From Stratiolaelaps scimitus (taxonomy: Eukaryota; Arthropoda; Arachnida; Mesostigmata; Laelapidae): a stretch of DNA of 64,000 bases. Of the stretch, positions 1 through 13,100 are shown in pieces (positions within the stretch are counted from its first letter, which is position 1; the number at the start of each line of letters is the position of its first letter). The notes below the pieces were generated by a model, which was given only the letters and a program-made list of their open reading frames with translations, made no database searches and was not told where the DNA came from. Made by a program: the position numbers and the translations under genes. The stretch spans positions 3,286,001 through 3,350,000 of the forward strand of contig JABWDB010000021.1 in the NCBI GenBank assembly GCA_019614645.1, in the 5' to 3' direction.

Positions 1-2600
1 CCGCTATTCAAGCCGTCACCCAGAGCTAGCATCGTCATCGACTCCACGTTTAATGTCCCGCACCCCTAAGCGGAAGACTAAAGGGGCTTGTTCCCACCGC
101 AGGCTGCAACCCTAGTGTATGTCTGCCTGGTCTTTCTAAGCGTGGTCTCCCTCTCTCTCTCTTGCTCTGGTTCTCTGTCAGCTGCTGTAGATGAGCTACT
201 GTCGGCGCCTATAGGATAGCATAGTGACAGATACTGTCTCTCACAGTACTTGCCTAAGGGTCTCAAATGGCTATTGGCCGCCGTGCGACCGCGTGCAGAA
301 CTTGGACTGCCCGGTCGCGCGGAATGGTTCGAACCGCTGAGGGATTTATGCGTCTCTTGAGGAGTTGAGGCCTGTCTGTCGGTCTGCCTACCTTCCCGCG
401 GTGGTCGCACGCGGCCGCCGTGCGGTGCCATTGTGCGGCCGCTCTTGACTGTGTGCGTGAGTGTCTCGAGTTTACGCAATACTCGAAATCTACTCGATGT
501 TGTCTTGTAGCTGGCAAAAGGTGCTCGTTTGACAGTGTTCAGGGCAGCAAGGCCCAGGAGGCCGATGATTTGCACACGGGGTCTCCTGTGAGAGTTCGAC
601 ACAGCGAAACGACAAGGCGACATGTCGCCCGTGTCGAGATACTAACTCTTAGCTGTTGCCTTGCTTTCATGTAAAGTTATATTGCGCCAGCACCAAAGGG
701 TTTTGGTTAAACCTCATAGCAGAGGCTGGCAATAAGGTCAATCCCTAGTCCTAGTTGACGAGATAACTAAGCAAATGAGTCGTAGTTATAGTCGTTTACG
801 ATATCTCAATTATTATTATTATTATTATTGTTACTACTATTATTTTCCTTTTAATACAATATACCATTAAGGGAAAATATTGTGCACTGTGCACAGATTA
901 TCAAGTGAATAATATAGCGCAGTAGTTACTTTTCGGCGAGATTCGACTCAGTGACCATTCGTGCGCATGATTGTCTGCCGCGATAACCCACAAGTAACAG
1001 ATGGATAGATCAGAGCAGATTTACGCCACTGTTGACCGGTGGCGTACCCTGTTCAAGTTGTATTACTACGTTCAAAGATGCTTTTTTTTTGGTATTTTTC
1101 CATTTTCTCTAAAATTGTCTCTTCGTGTTTTGAGGTTTGTCAAATGGCATAGCAGCTACTGCAATTGGTGTTTTGGTTGAACCAACGCAACAACCGCGAG
1201 TCGCTACCATCATCATCGCTGCTGCTGCTGCCTCGTCTGGATCGACCGATTGAGCTGGCGAGCCAAGTCGGGTCGAGCGACGGTTGTGTTTATTGAGGGT
1301 GGTGTCACCATCCTGGCAACAGCAGCAGCAGCATCGACGCCATCGGCGCAATATTTCAATGAAATAAATCAAAATGCGATAATTTCGCTCTGATAGCGGC
1401 CCGCCGATTGCCCGCGGGAGGCGGGTTTGACTGTCGTGCCGAATGTCACTGGACTCACCGCCGCCGCCGCCACCGCAGTAGTGACAATCGTGAACGTCCG
1501 GCATTTACGGTGCACGGTGCTGGATCAGCGACGACGACGACGACAACAACAACAACAGCAGCAACAAAACGAGTCAGCAGCCACTATTGCTGCTGGTGAC
1601 AACAGTCGACCGTAGACATACCGTAGCCCTGCCGGAGCGGGTACGGGGAGATCACACCCAAAACGCGGCGGCGGCGGCGGCTGCTGCTGCTGCTGCCACG
1701 GTTGTGATTGTGATGGTTCGATTCGGTCAGCGGAGCGCGTGGGCGAATCGAGTGAACAGAAGAGGCTGCTGCTGTCACCGACGACCCGGGTGTACGTTGC
1801 TGTACTGGTTCTTCTTGCCCTCGATAGTCGGTTCCGTTCGGGCCGCCCGTCTGTGATTGTTTGCATGCGGCGACTCAAATCAATCCGAATGAATCTGCAG
1901 GACGATCTTCTCCGCTTCGCCAATAGAGAAAAAGCCACAGAGCGGTCGTGGCCACCACCGCATTCATAACTACACACCAGCATGACGCGCTTGCTTAAAG
2001 AAGAACTGTCGATGCGCATGTGCATAGTCCAGAGGGTTCCTCCTTGTTTCCACCAAGGGGCCGTGTCCGTTTGTGTCTATGTTTGGTGCCGACTACCGCG
2101 TTTATCACTGATTCTTACACCACGAAGTCTTTTGACTCCAAGGAGGAATAGAGAAAAAAAAGCAGGAGAGATCAAGTCGATGGCATCGAGAGATATCATA
2201 AAGATGCAAACGGATGTCACTGCACAAATATCATCTGCATATAACATCTGTTTCTCCTTAATATCGTTAAGCAGTCGTCGTCCTCCTCGTCGTCGTTCGC
2301 CGGCATCTTGCAATACAGAGCGATACAGAGCGCCGAGGATAAGGGCCTTGTGTGGAGATCCCTTGTGGAGATCATCTCCCACGTCGATTGCCGTTCCCCT
2401 ATCAGGGGTTGTCACTTGTTTCAGTCACTGCCCGCTTGAATTCTCTTTGTTGTTTGTACCAGCAAAATGACACATCGTCATTGTCGTTGTGAAGCATAAC
2501 ACCGATTGGCTGCTATGTTGTCTGTGTCATTGTTGATCACACAGATGTGCGGTGCTCGCGCATGAGCGGGTGATCACCCGCAATCGCTGATGCAGGCCCG
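1..2600. other. Repeat-rich non-coding DNA, no gene recognised
   Basis: Contains an ATT repeat (809-829), GCC/GCT/CAG runs (1200-1340, 1545-1570, 1664-1700) and mixed-strand open frames up to 181 codons with no recognisable domains. The first 66 bases are open in frame 1 up to a TAA and could be the tail of an upstream exon, but this is too short to call. Confidence 0.5.
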
Positions 2601-4009
2601 ATCCGATCCGAGCCGTCGGAACCGAATGGCCAAATTAAAGACACATTAAAATCGAATAAATTTTCATTTGCCGCCGGTGTCCAGTGCGCGTGGGTAGCAA
2701 CAGCAGCAGCAGCAGTGGCTGCGGCGGCAGCAGCTAAAGGCGAGAAAGGATATTATACGCATTCTCCGTCCGTACACTGTTACATCCCATCATCATCATC
2801 ATCATCATCATACAGATCGACAGATCGAGGAGAGACAGACAGTCGATCAGCATCAACACCATCAGCAGCAGCAGTAGCCGAAGCAACCAGCGGCGGCGGC
2901 GGTCACCGAAGTAGTCACAGTCGAACGCGTTCGGTCGCTAACCCGTGACAACAAAGGCAGCAGCAGCAGCAGCAACAACTGAAACCAACGACGAACTGCC
3001 CGACTGAACCAGAGTAACCATCTCACATTTTGTTGCTTACGGGGATTTTTTTTGACGCTGTCGCTACTGCATGCGACCGGGCACTCCTTTCGGAAATCGG
3101 TGAAAACGTTCCGCTTGTTGACGCGGCAGAAGTACAGCTGCTGCTCTATAATATAAATACTACTATATCTGGGTAGTAGGGTACTGTCATCTATAATTCA
3201 CCCATCGTATGTCTGTATTGTCGAATATGTACAACAGAGTATGGCGATCCTCGATCGAAATCGTATGTGCATAACTGACATGGATACATCATCTACGTGA
3301 ATTTGTTGTAACACACGATGCGTCTCGAGGCGGCTTCAAGCGGCGGTGGTTAAAAACAGTCGACTTCCAGTGCAACTGGGAACGGCCGGTGTTCATTCAT
3401 AGGAGCTCAGCGGTTCGTGTTCGATACGTTTGTGTTCACAACTGGATGTGAACATGATATGATCTATTTGCATGCATATGCGTAGGTATGCAACACGCTA
3501 CGTAGCAACGAGCGAACTATCACGAACGTTTAGGAGCGCGCCGTATATGACATATCAACGAACCGTCATATATATAATATATACGTAGAGAGGACAGTAA
3601 AGGGAACCAACTCGTTGAATCCGTCCGTTGCAGAGTTGCTGCGCTCGCTAACGCAGCATCTTGGTGTAGCTCGTTGCCAGCCGGACAAGCCACTACTGCT
3701 GCTGATGTTAGTCCCGAAAAAAGTACCCTGTTGTAGTAGTAGTAGTGGTAGTAGTAGTAGTAGTGGTAATACTAGCAGCGTTCATTGCGTTGCGTATATC
3801 TGCCTGTCTGGTTGCCAGCGTGTGTGTATCAATGCAATGCATCGATCGCATCAGTCGTGTGAACTGCATCGATGGGGGATCCGGGGGTGGACAGCTGATT
3901 GACGTGTACCCGGCGACGTCTACGGCAGCAGCAGCAGCGCCAATGGCGGTGCCAGTGACGTAGCAATCCACCACGTTCGTCAAGAAAAGTCAAGAGCGAC
4001 CAGATTGAG
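2601..4009. other. Repeat-rich region, possible 5' exon/promoter territory
   Basis: Interrupted CAG/GGC runs (2700-2735), a CAT repeat (2787-2812), a TATA-rich string (TATAATATAAATA near 3147) and TAG/GTA repeats (3730-3770). It leads directly into the candidate coding exon at 4010. Confidence 0.35.
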
Positions 4010-4186
4010 ATGAAGGAGAAGCACACGCAGAAGAAGAAGAAGGCGACGACGAGGGAGGGAGAGAGAGAGAGAGGCGACGACGACGACGAAGTTGAAGAGG
4101 ATGCAGAAGCAGAAGTCTCAAGATTCGAGATGAAACCCGCCAACGACAGCAGCAGCAGCAGCCACGGTGCATTGATGCATCGAAGG
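4010..4186 (+). CDS. Candidate Oaz N-terminal coding exon
   Basis: Seen: an ATG opens 59 codons of basic then acidic sequence (KKKK stretch, GDDDDEVEEDAEAEV, a run of five serines) running straight into a strong donor, CGAAGG/gtgagtgc, in phase 0. Inferred: vertebrate family members also have an acidic N-terminal segment. The exon can be joined to exon A only through a piece that shifts phase 0 to phase 1; the 16-nt microexon candidate at 35195-35210 does this. There is no homology proof. GA and CAG repeats in the frame make chance openness likely. Confidence 0.28.
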
Positions 4187-5795
4187 GTGAGTGCATTGGT
4201 TGGTTCAATTCGGTGGAGTCTTGCGCTAGGGTCTGCAGGCAGGCCTGTCTAAATTTTGCGAATCGCTCGCCGAATCAATCGACTCGAAGTCAACGGACAA
4301 ACACAATGGCGAATGGATGCGGGAATGGAAACCGCCGCCGCCGCCGCCGTCGGAAACGTCGTCGTTCTAATCGTATTATAACAAACAAGGCTGCCAACAG
4401 CAAAATGTCGACATAGGGATCTACGGCTGGATCGAACAGTCAACCACCGTGTCACCGAACAACAACAACAACAACTGTACGAACAAGATCGGGAATACGA
4501 CTTGGCATGCAACAAAATCACAGCAGCATCGATGACGACGAAAATCACGGACAGTATTCAACGAAAAAAGAATCCAAAGGTGCCGCTCTCGGAAAGTCCT
4601 ACAACGCATAGCCGATTGCACAATTCCAGCATTTGAACATGAAAATGGAGAGAAGAGCAATGATGACGGGGTGATTCCTCAGAAAACATACGGCGCTTGC
4701 GCTCAGAGGATCAAACGAGGTCTTAGTTTGATCTGTTCAGTGGTAGATGATCAGGCAATGCAATTGTCGTCTGATCGGAACGTACGCCCGAGACGAGGAA
4801 AAATATAATAATAAGTACCAACACATTCGAACCTATCTATCACATAATAGCTGCCATATTGATGCTACTTTTGTCGTAGTGATTTCAATCGCATACGATT
4901 AATTAAAAAAAAAATGTTCTTTACCGACAGCTATGAGTAATGTGATCGATCCCTGGGAATAAATATATTGTGCTGTGTCTTACACCGAATTCTACGAGTG
5001 TGCATCTCGGCGCTCTCTCTCTATCTCTATTTATCTGTATAACGCTCTGCTATGCAATGCTCGTTGACATCATAGCATATAATCGCCACTGGTACCACAT
5101 ACTTACATGCCACATATATATATATATATATAATACGGGTCAATTCATTCCCGTTTACTCTCCGTCCACTGGCCACGAGTTGTTTTTCTCCCGGTTAGGG
5201 ATCGAGTAGCTACCGAAAAAAATGTCTTGTTTCTCTCGCCGTCGAGAGATCCGAACCGTATTTCCGATCAATCGCCCAATAATTTTTTTTTTAGTTCGTA
5301 AAGCAGAGCTCGCAATCCCCAGATCCGTCATCGAGCGCGCGCAGCGGCCGCCCGTGGCTGCTGCGGTGGCTTCGTCATCGTCGTCATCAGCATGGATTAG
5401 ATGATGATGATGGTGGTGATGGCGATGATGATGATTCTGCTCGAATCTCATCCATTTGCTGTTTTCGTATTTTCTTTCTCTTGGACACTCGTTCCCGTCC
5501 ATTTTCTCTTTGGACAGCGTCACTTTAGCTCACGTCCATCTGGTTCTGCTTCTTTGGTGTTGCGGCGTTGCGCCTCAGCCCACATTTGTTAATTTTGACG
5601 GATGTGCCAAAAACGACAGCAACAACAGCAGCGGCCACAGTAATAATAATAATAATAACGTCGATCACAACAACAGCAGCATCGGACGCAACGCGCGCGC
5701 CCGGCGGTGTCCGTTCATTCGTTCCGATTCGATTCATCCATCCATCCGCATATATACACATGCGCGAAACGCATCAGAACACGCATACACTCTTC

Positions 5796-5799
<4 letters not shown>

Positions 5800-5833
<34 letters not shown>
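5800..5833. repeat. TA microsatellite
   Basis: Uninterrupted TA over about 34 bases. Confidence 0.9.
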
Positions 5834-5834
<1 letters not shown>

Positions 5835-6726
5835 GTATGTATATATAATAGATGTGTTAGATGGATCCAGTAGCGCAAATCAGCTGTTGAGAACGTATTG
5901 AAGATAGTCGAGTTGTATAATAAATATAATACGTGTATACGTCTTCAATCTTATGCATACGAAGCGAGACGAACTTGTTGTCATCCGTGAAGACGACCAC
6001 ATATAGCATAGTGTTATTATATGCATTCAAAAAGGGCATTCATATGAGAAGCAACAGCGCTGGCATAACAACGACAGTTGAATCCAAATCCGCAGAGGAA
6101 GACACTGTATGGACACACGTCGCAATGTCAGCATTGCTATTAATAAGCGTCGTGCATTGCGTTGCGTGTTGTTCCGAGCGGTGCGACTGGTCGAACTCAA
6201 CGTGTAATTACCAGCTCACTGACACACGCATACGTGAAAGAAAGAGAGAGAGAGAGACCATGATGGGTCGTTCGCTGATACGCTACTTTGAGATCTTCTT
6301 ATACTCGTCTCTATGGCTATAGAAGCATTCTGACACGGCCGTATCACCTTTGAACTGTGTGGCCACCTTCCGACATTTAAGCTTTCTTAAAATGTAATAT
6401 AAGCAACAGAAATAGACCCGCCACCTGTCACCACCTTCACGAGCGGCAACAGAATTGTTTCGTTCTGGAGAAACAAAACATTTCAGATTAATTTTACGAC
6501 TTCTTAAGAATATGATCAAACTCATAGACAGCTAATGACCGGAGAGCGCATTACGTTGCGCTAATTTGACGTGATCGAAGAAACTTGAAACACTGACAAC
6601 ACGGGATGCACAGCGGAAATCATCGGATTCACAGATTCATAGCTTTGACAAACATTCAACCGACTTATATCATCTTCTAAATGATACCCGCTATTGTGCT
6701 ACTATTGTGATACTAAATGACCTCTG

Positions 6727-6781
6727 ATCAACTGGAAATATATATAGTACACCACGAGTACTATATATATTTCCAGTTGAT
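6727..6781. repeat. Perfect 24-bp inverted repeat with 7-nt loop
   Basis: Arms 6727-6750 and 6758-6781 are exact reverse complements (ATCAACTGGAAATA...), with loop ACCACGA. The stem would be stable in RNA or as a cruciform. It sits about 107 bases before the ratchet junction at 6888. It could be a tiny MITE or a structured RNA element; no flanking target-site duplication is evident. Confidence 0.9.
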
Positions 6782-6859
6782 TTGATTTGTTCTAGTTGCA
6801 GTATAGGATGCACTTTATTTCACCGTTCGTGTCAAAATACCAAAACTAACTCGCGTTTG

Positions 6860-6896
6860 TTTGTTTTTCCTCTGTTTACAATTTCAGGTAAGTAAT
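6860..6896 (+). promoter_or_regulatory. Recursive-splicing (ratchet) site candidate
   Basis: A pyrimidine-rich tract (ttgtttttcctctgtttac) runs into atttcag, directly fused to gtaagtaa. An optimal 3' splice site and an optimal 5' splice site are therefore juxtaposed at 6887/6888 with no exon between. This is the defining architecture of zero-length recursive splice sites in long insect introns. It lies on the Oaz strand, 35 kb upstream of exon A. The function is inferred. Confidence 0.5.
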
Positions 6897-9800
6897 CCAA
6901 CATATTTACCGGTCGTCGACACCTGGCTACTGACGGGCAATTGCAACGAAGATTCACCCTTCTAATATCATGCTCTGAATCCTCCAGACTTTACAAACTC
7001 CACATTACTCACAATCGTCAACCACTTTCTGCTATCCATTGTCATTAATCACTTTCCCTAAGTTCATTTGACAGGATTAGTGGGGTTTTTCAACCCAAAC
7101 AGGTTCATCGATGACGCCCTAAGTCATCGGTAAATAGTCATCACCTAACTAAAAGTACCACCATTGCTTGCTCTTTCTTAGCCATCTATTGCAAACAATA
7201 ATGTAGCGTGGTAATTTGACAAGGCAAAGAAGCAGGAGCTATGTGTTCGTCTGACTCGCGGTTGTCACTGATTAACTGCTCGTGGCGTTTTTTTCTATCT
7301 TTGTTTTCCGAATCAATCCGAACGATTCATCGTATAATTGCATTACATACTCGTTGCTGTGTTCTCCTTCGCTCTGAAAGCTTTGTTAATCTGTCCCTCT
7401 TCTATGCCTGATTCGTCGGACAGATACGGAGGAACGTTTTGACATTACGTCTCAATGCGGATAGGGGCGCTTTTGAATTTCGAAGGCGTGCACCCTTTAC
7501 TTGAATCGGCGGTGAGTATCGACATCAGTGTGACTACGTCATATTGTGGGGCGCGTCTGCTGACACTGTGTCGATGATAGCGAGGGCATAACAGGAGACA
7601 CGCGGGACAAGCACAAATGACTTCGTATAGGGAATGACGATAGAGAGAGATAGAGAGAGCGAGCGATACGGAGAAGAGTCCGTTCTTCCGTGTATCGGCA
7701 AATGTTTAAGCGTGTCCCTTTTTTCACGTTGAGACAACGATTGTTTTTCTGATGATATTCTCTGATGTTGGGTGGGTTGTTTGTTTTGTTGTTGTTGTTG
7801 AAGCTGCCGCTGCCACAGTTTTTGCTTTGTTGATCATTTTGTTGTCTCATTCATCTGAGTCAGTTTCTAGTTTTCTCTGGCAAAACAAAGTCCGTAAACC
7901 AAATCATCACCATCATCGGCAAGAGTGACATGACCGCAGGAATAAATAAAAAAAAAAACATACAACGTAGTGTCATTTCGGTAACGAGACACTAACACTA
8001 AACGAGATAGGTGGGTAAATTTCAGCTTTCTTTTTCCAAACGATGTCATGAGGATGGTGGTGGTTGTGGGGGTGATGCTTAGCGTAATGTCCCTTTGCTC
8101 AGTTAACCCTTTACGCAAATCTGTGATCTAATGACGGGCGTCCTGGATGAAACGCTTAGACGTTCCCTGTTGTTGACGAGCGAGTCGGATACCATCGTAA
8201 AGAAAATGTACGGACAATATACATGTAGAGGAAACTTGTACGTGTTGGGATACCAGAAATATTCCAGAATTATTATACACAACGCGGCTAATGGCTCAGC
8301 AGTGAGGAGATATGTATAATATTATGTGTTGGGTGTCGATCTAATGTGACCAGTTATGAAGTCACAAGACATCATATAACTTCAATGAGAACTAACCTAC
8401 CATTTAGCAGGGTCAGGTTAATGCTGGCCACACACAAAACACTGGATTGTTATGAAGCACAGAGACGAAGTGCTTTTGTCGAGAATAACCTGTGTCCAAT
8501 GGGTTTTTCATTGGGCGTGGGTCCCCTTTCACTTAGGAAGCACTTCTTCAATTTTGTAATAGATATAAATATTACGCACATTATAACGCGATTCGACGCA
8601 GCAGGGAGCGTGAATATCTCGTTCAATATTCCTGTTGTGGCTGCTGCTGTTGTGCTGAGCTATCAATTCTACATTGCTGCCATCTAAGTTCGCTGACGTT
8701 GGATGGTTAGACGCTCACCCAAATGTCTCCATAGAAAGCCATAAGTGAGTGTGAATCCAGTCTGTCTGATCTCTCGATTAGGCCAACCGATGTATACGTC
8801 TATATACGTAGATCGATGTCGCGTTTAGCCCCGTTCGAATGGACGAACTCTACTTCTGTCACTATGTACAACTACGACTATGACTACTAACCACGATCAC
8901 CAGCAGCACCAACAACTACTACTGCTGCTACTGCTACATTGTGTATGCATCCCTATTCGTATTTTGGCGAAATGTTTTGTTGTTCGACCATTTCGTGTCC
9001 CATGATCTATCTCCCACTGCCATTTTGTGCAGGAGCATTTCGTCTACTTCACCACGGCTAATCCCTTGGCGATAGCCATTCGAATAATGCCCCGCGTGTT
9101 GTTAACCTCGATTATACTCCGACTCGCCGAGAAACTCATGAAGCGATCGTCTAGATCGCCAAGATCACCTTCCTCATGACTGTCGGACCATGTCTAAGCT
9201 AAGCCCCCCACCTCTCGTCAATCGTCCATACGGCCCAATAGCCAGCACAACTGTGCTGATCTGGGTGGAGATGCGATAGAATGCTACTATTTGTTATATC
9301 GGAGTGTTCGGTGTGTCCCCTGTCGCGCCGTGGACCGTCTTGCAACCAAGACTGTCAGCGAAAGAGATCGCAACCGACTAGCAACCTCTTATGCAAGGTA
9401 AGCTATCATATGTGTGTGTGTGTGCTTTTTCGATGAGAAGGTACCATTTGCAGGTAGTGCCGTCCCCTCATGCGGAGACCAGTCCAAAGGTAACTTGTTA
9501 GGTGTCCTACGGATTGAGCTTCCGCCATTTCGATGTGTGTGCAACTAGCTGTGGTGGTGGAACGAAATAAGGTCCAGCATATATCTATCTACAGGCAGTA
9601 GACAGGAACAGCATGTTGCTTGAGTAGCGGTGAAGAACCTGTTGAAACAAGCGGCATTGAAACGTGCGCGATTTGAAAGGAGCCAGTTTACAGCCATCTG
9701 GCCAAATGGAGTAACTCTGGGTCCGAGTTATTACTGGAGATTAGTGTTGGCCGACCGCACAGCACCGCAGAGAGGCAGAGGAACCAACAGCAGCACCAGC

Positions 9801-10113
9801 AGCAGTAGAATGATGGTGATCCCCTCGTGGTGTTCAATGTAGCTCCAATGTTGTCCTGTTCACCAACGGTGATATAGTCTATGACTTGAACTATTATATC
9901 TCTGTCGCAGGCAAACCAAGACTAAATACGAGTAACATTTTGCTCTTTTTATTTCTCTCCCTTCGTCTCGTCTCGTTTCTTCCGGGCTCCTCCTGCTGTC
10001 GGAAAGAATCGGCCGTTCTTCGCGGGCTGAGTCGGGCTCGAGTGACTCTTTCCAGGCAGTTACTGACGACGACGACAACAACAAGTGCCTCTGTACTGCG
10101 CACTCACGTCATA

Positions 10114-10114
10114 C

Positions 10115-10166
<52 letters not shown>
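10114..10166. repeat. GA microsatellite
   Basis: About 50 bases of nearly uninterrupted GA. Such tracts are bound by GAGA-type factors in insects; whether that applies here is inference. Confidence 0.9.
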
Positions 10167-10168
<2 letters not shown>

Positions 10169-13100
10169 CAGAGAGGCAATAATCTTTGATTCATGAGCAA
10201 ATGCATTTAAAAGCTACCTGTTGTTAGTGTCGTGGCGATTGTTGTTGATTGGTCTGTCCTTGTGTCAACGATAGTGTTTCGTATCGCGTACGGCTTCTGT
10301 TCCTCGTTCTTTCACCGAAGCGTTCCACGATACGACTTTGACATCCATGGACATTTGGGTCGCCTGCACGCCCCACGCTACCTATATTGTACATAGACCA
10401 AGTGGTTGGTATAGGTTAGAACAAAAAATATTTGCCGCTGCCGTCCTGATCGTCTGTCCGAGGTTGGGCCATGTGGTCTGGCTGGCCATCTCAACCGCTG
10501 TCTGCTGCTCCAGAAATTTTCGCAGAATCGAGTTTTCAACGCTCCCGACAACGTCGTTGTTACATGGTAGCTTCCAAGAACAGATGTTGAATCGTCCGCA
10601 CTCATCACCAAGACCATGTGGAATGTGCGGAAAGACCACTGGCGCTATACATTGGCCACTTTGACCATTAGCCAGTGTTTGAATGCAACATGAATGAACA
10701 ATACGATGCTCTCTCGAGGGAGTCGAGTTCAACTCATGGGTCCCAACGAGCGCTGCTTAAATTCGCATTAATGAGCGTTGCTACGCCTGTCTATCACGTT
10801 CACATATCATCTTCCACGGGAGATCGCCACGGGGGATCTGCTTATTCTCCCATTCTCTCTCACTGGTACTCACAGACCGTCTCTAATCCATCCGATCACA
10901 TGTGTGATAATCACCCATTATCTTTGCAATCGCGATCATCACCGGCACATGAACGGGCTACAACAAAGACCATTGGGTTGGGTTGGCTTAAGCAAAGCTA
11001 GGTTTGTATCGATCACCTTAAATTCAACCTGAGTCAGCCAACCTGATGGTGATGTTGTACACCCAATTCAAGTCACCCAACAAAGGGGTGAAGATGGACA
11101 GTCCACGTGTTCATAACAACAACGGTGTACAACATTTTTATTGCTGCCTTTTACAGCGACATAGTTGAACTATATGTAACTATTTACTATAATATATGTG
11201 CATCAAACTAGTAAATCTAGCTGTTTAGGGTATCCTCTCTACAGCGAAAGTTTTCTGTACCCGGCCAGCTAAGACTTGGGGATTAATGATGTGATGCTTC
11301 AGTTTTAGACACAATTCACAAATGGTATGACTAGACATCTTACTTGCATTCATTTAGACGTTTCTGGTCCTAAAATGGTTGTTGCACTTGAACACGACAG
11401 TGGTATTCCCATGGCGCGAGTAGTTGTACTGTGGTGTGTGTGTATCTACGTCTGCGTGATCTTGTTGTCTGGTTCCAACGTAATGTGAGACTAGCACCAC
11501 TTCAATTGTACTTCAACAGTCGAGTCGGGCTCCATCCGATGCCACTTGAGGCTTACGTTCCGTTCCACGCAACCATTCGCTTTGCCAGCAGCGATTGGTG
11601 CCGGCTGGCGACCGTGAATCTCACTTTTTGAATGGATGATGCAGCTTCGTTGGACCGTGCGTTTTCCATAGCCGGTCTTCCCGAGAAGCTGACTGCATGC
11701 TCGGCTCGCTTTGTCGGCACCAGCATGGCTATCGCGTCGAGTGGGTGGCGGATCAATTAAAAAGTGCCAGCGCAATTGCGTCCGATAATCACAATAATGG
11801 TGCTGCTACTTAGCGGTAGCTGCGGAATCAGTAGCCGCGCACCCAACTGGCCGCGGCAGCAACAACCGCAGCAGCAGCAGCAAATATGCGTATATATAAT
11901 ACACATATCCACACACATCTATCTCATGCGTACGTATTTCTGTTATGAATAAAAGCGAAAAGTCCGCGGAAGCCAAACAGAATGCGCGACCGAATGGCGG
12001 ACACGATAAAAAAGAAGACAGCGGCCAAAAACAAATGATTTTGTCGTCTCGCGACTGAAGCTTTCTCTTAAACGAAAGCGAAAGTGAATCAAACCAAAGT
12101 GAAATCGCCGATCCCAAAGATTTCGGTACCGCTGCTACTTCTTCTACAGCGGGTGCCGTCTCCGGTCCGGCGAGCGTCTCTCTTTCGACTACCTCTACAT
12201 CGACTACTGTTGGGCGCTCCACCCCCGCAACCTCCAATCTCACTCCCTCGGTGCGTTCGCTATCAACGCCGACGTTGTGTGACTGTCCCCATCCATTCGT
12301 CTGTCTCGTCACCGAGCGACCACGAGTGATCACAAGCGGTCGTCTCCGATCGCTCCGTCGACGGCCACTGGTCAGTCACGCCGTGCCGCTGCATGGGTTT
12401 TCGTTGTCGCTTCCGATAACGAAAACGAAATCACTTTAGACTGTCTCGCCGCTTGAGTGTCTGGGTCTCTGGGTCGAGATAGTGCAACGGCCGCGGTAAC
12501 AACCTTGAGATTGGGACCGCCGACGCAAATGTCTGACACCGAATCTCTGATTAGCGGACAGAGGGTGCGTGGTCGGTTCGCTCTTGGTGCAGCGATAGGA
12601 TCTGCACACATCACCTACTACTTTTCACTTAAGACGCCAACTGGACGACGACACTCTCGCTGTTTAGGACTACGCTGTTTAGTGCAAAAAAAGAAATACG
12701 TTAAATAGACGAAAACGCTGCTTCGTCCTGGCCAGTTCGGCTGGGTACCGAGTGGCATTTGGTTTCTGAATAGGGTCACAGCTTCCTAGTGACTTTCGCA
12801 TGTCAGTCAATAGTGGGATCAAAGACAGTCATTCGACTCATGGTATTGTCTGAAAACACGAGAAACGTATATGTTTCGAAAGGCATAGAAAAACGCTAAT
12901 GGAAGTTACTTACCAACACATGTAGTGTCCTAATATCATGTAGTTATTGGTCATTGAGATTGTTTTCAATTTGAATGTTCTACTTCATCATTTCCATGTT
13001 CTAGTACCGCCATGGTGCCGGCGATACCATGTCAGGGTGGCACATTGGTGCTATCGGTGCGCGTGGATGACACCCGTCTGCAGAACGAGAAACAAATAGC

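Larger units (their letters stand above)
4187..9397. other. Non-coding, probable Oaz intron/5' region
   Basis: TA microsatellites at 5113-5132 and 5800-5833, ATG/ATC repeats (5400-5430), then lower-repeat DNA from 6000 containing the hairpin and ratchet site. A possible 5' exon ends at 9397 (ATGCAAG/gtaagc). Confidence 0.4.

Noticed and set aside
324..333. Perfect tRNA box-B string GGTTCGAACC
   Set aside because: It is palindromic, and neither strand has a box A or foldable cloverleaf at the right distance.
78..623. 181-codon minus-strand open frame
   Set aside because: Roughly one open frame of this length is expected by chance in a window this size; composition is Arg/Ser/Thr-rich without a recognisable motif.
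10382..10732. Weak resemblance to a Tc1/mariner DDE region (FLEQQ, WPAR) on the minus strand
   Set aside because: The pieces occur in different frames and the catalytic DN and SPDLNPIE motifs are absent; no terminal inverted repeats seen.
11806..12333. 175-codon minus-strand open frame
   Set aside because: Appears to be the antisense shadow of the Ser/Thr-rich frame and adjacent repeats; no domain.
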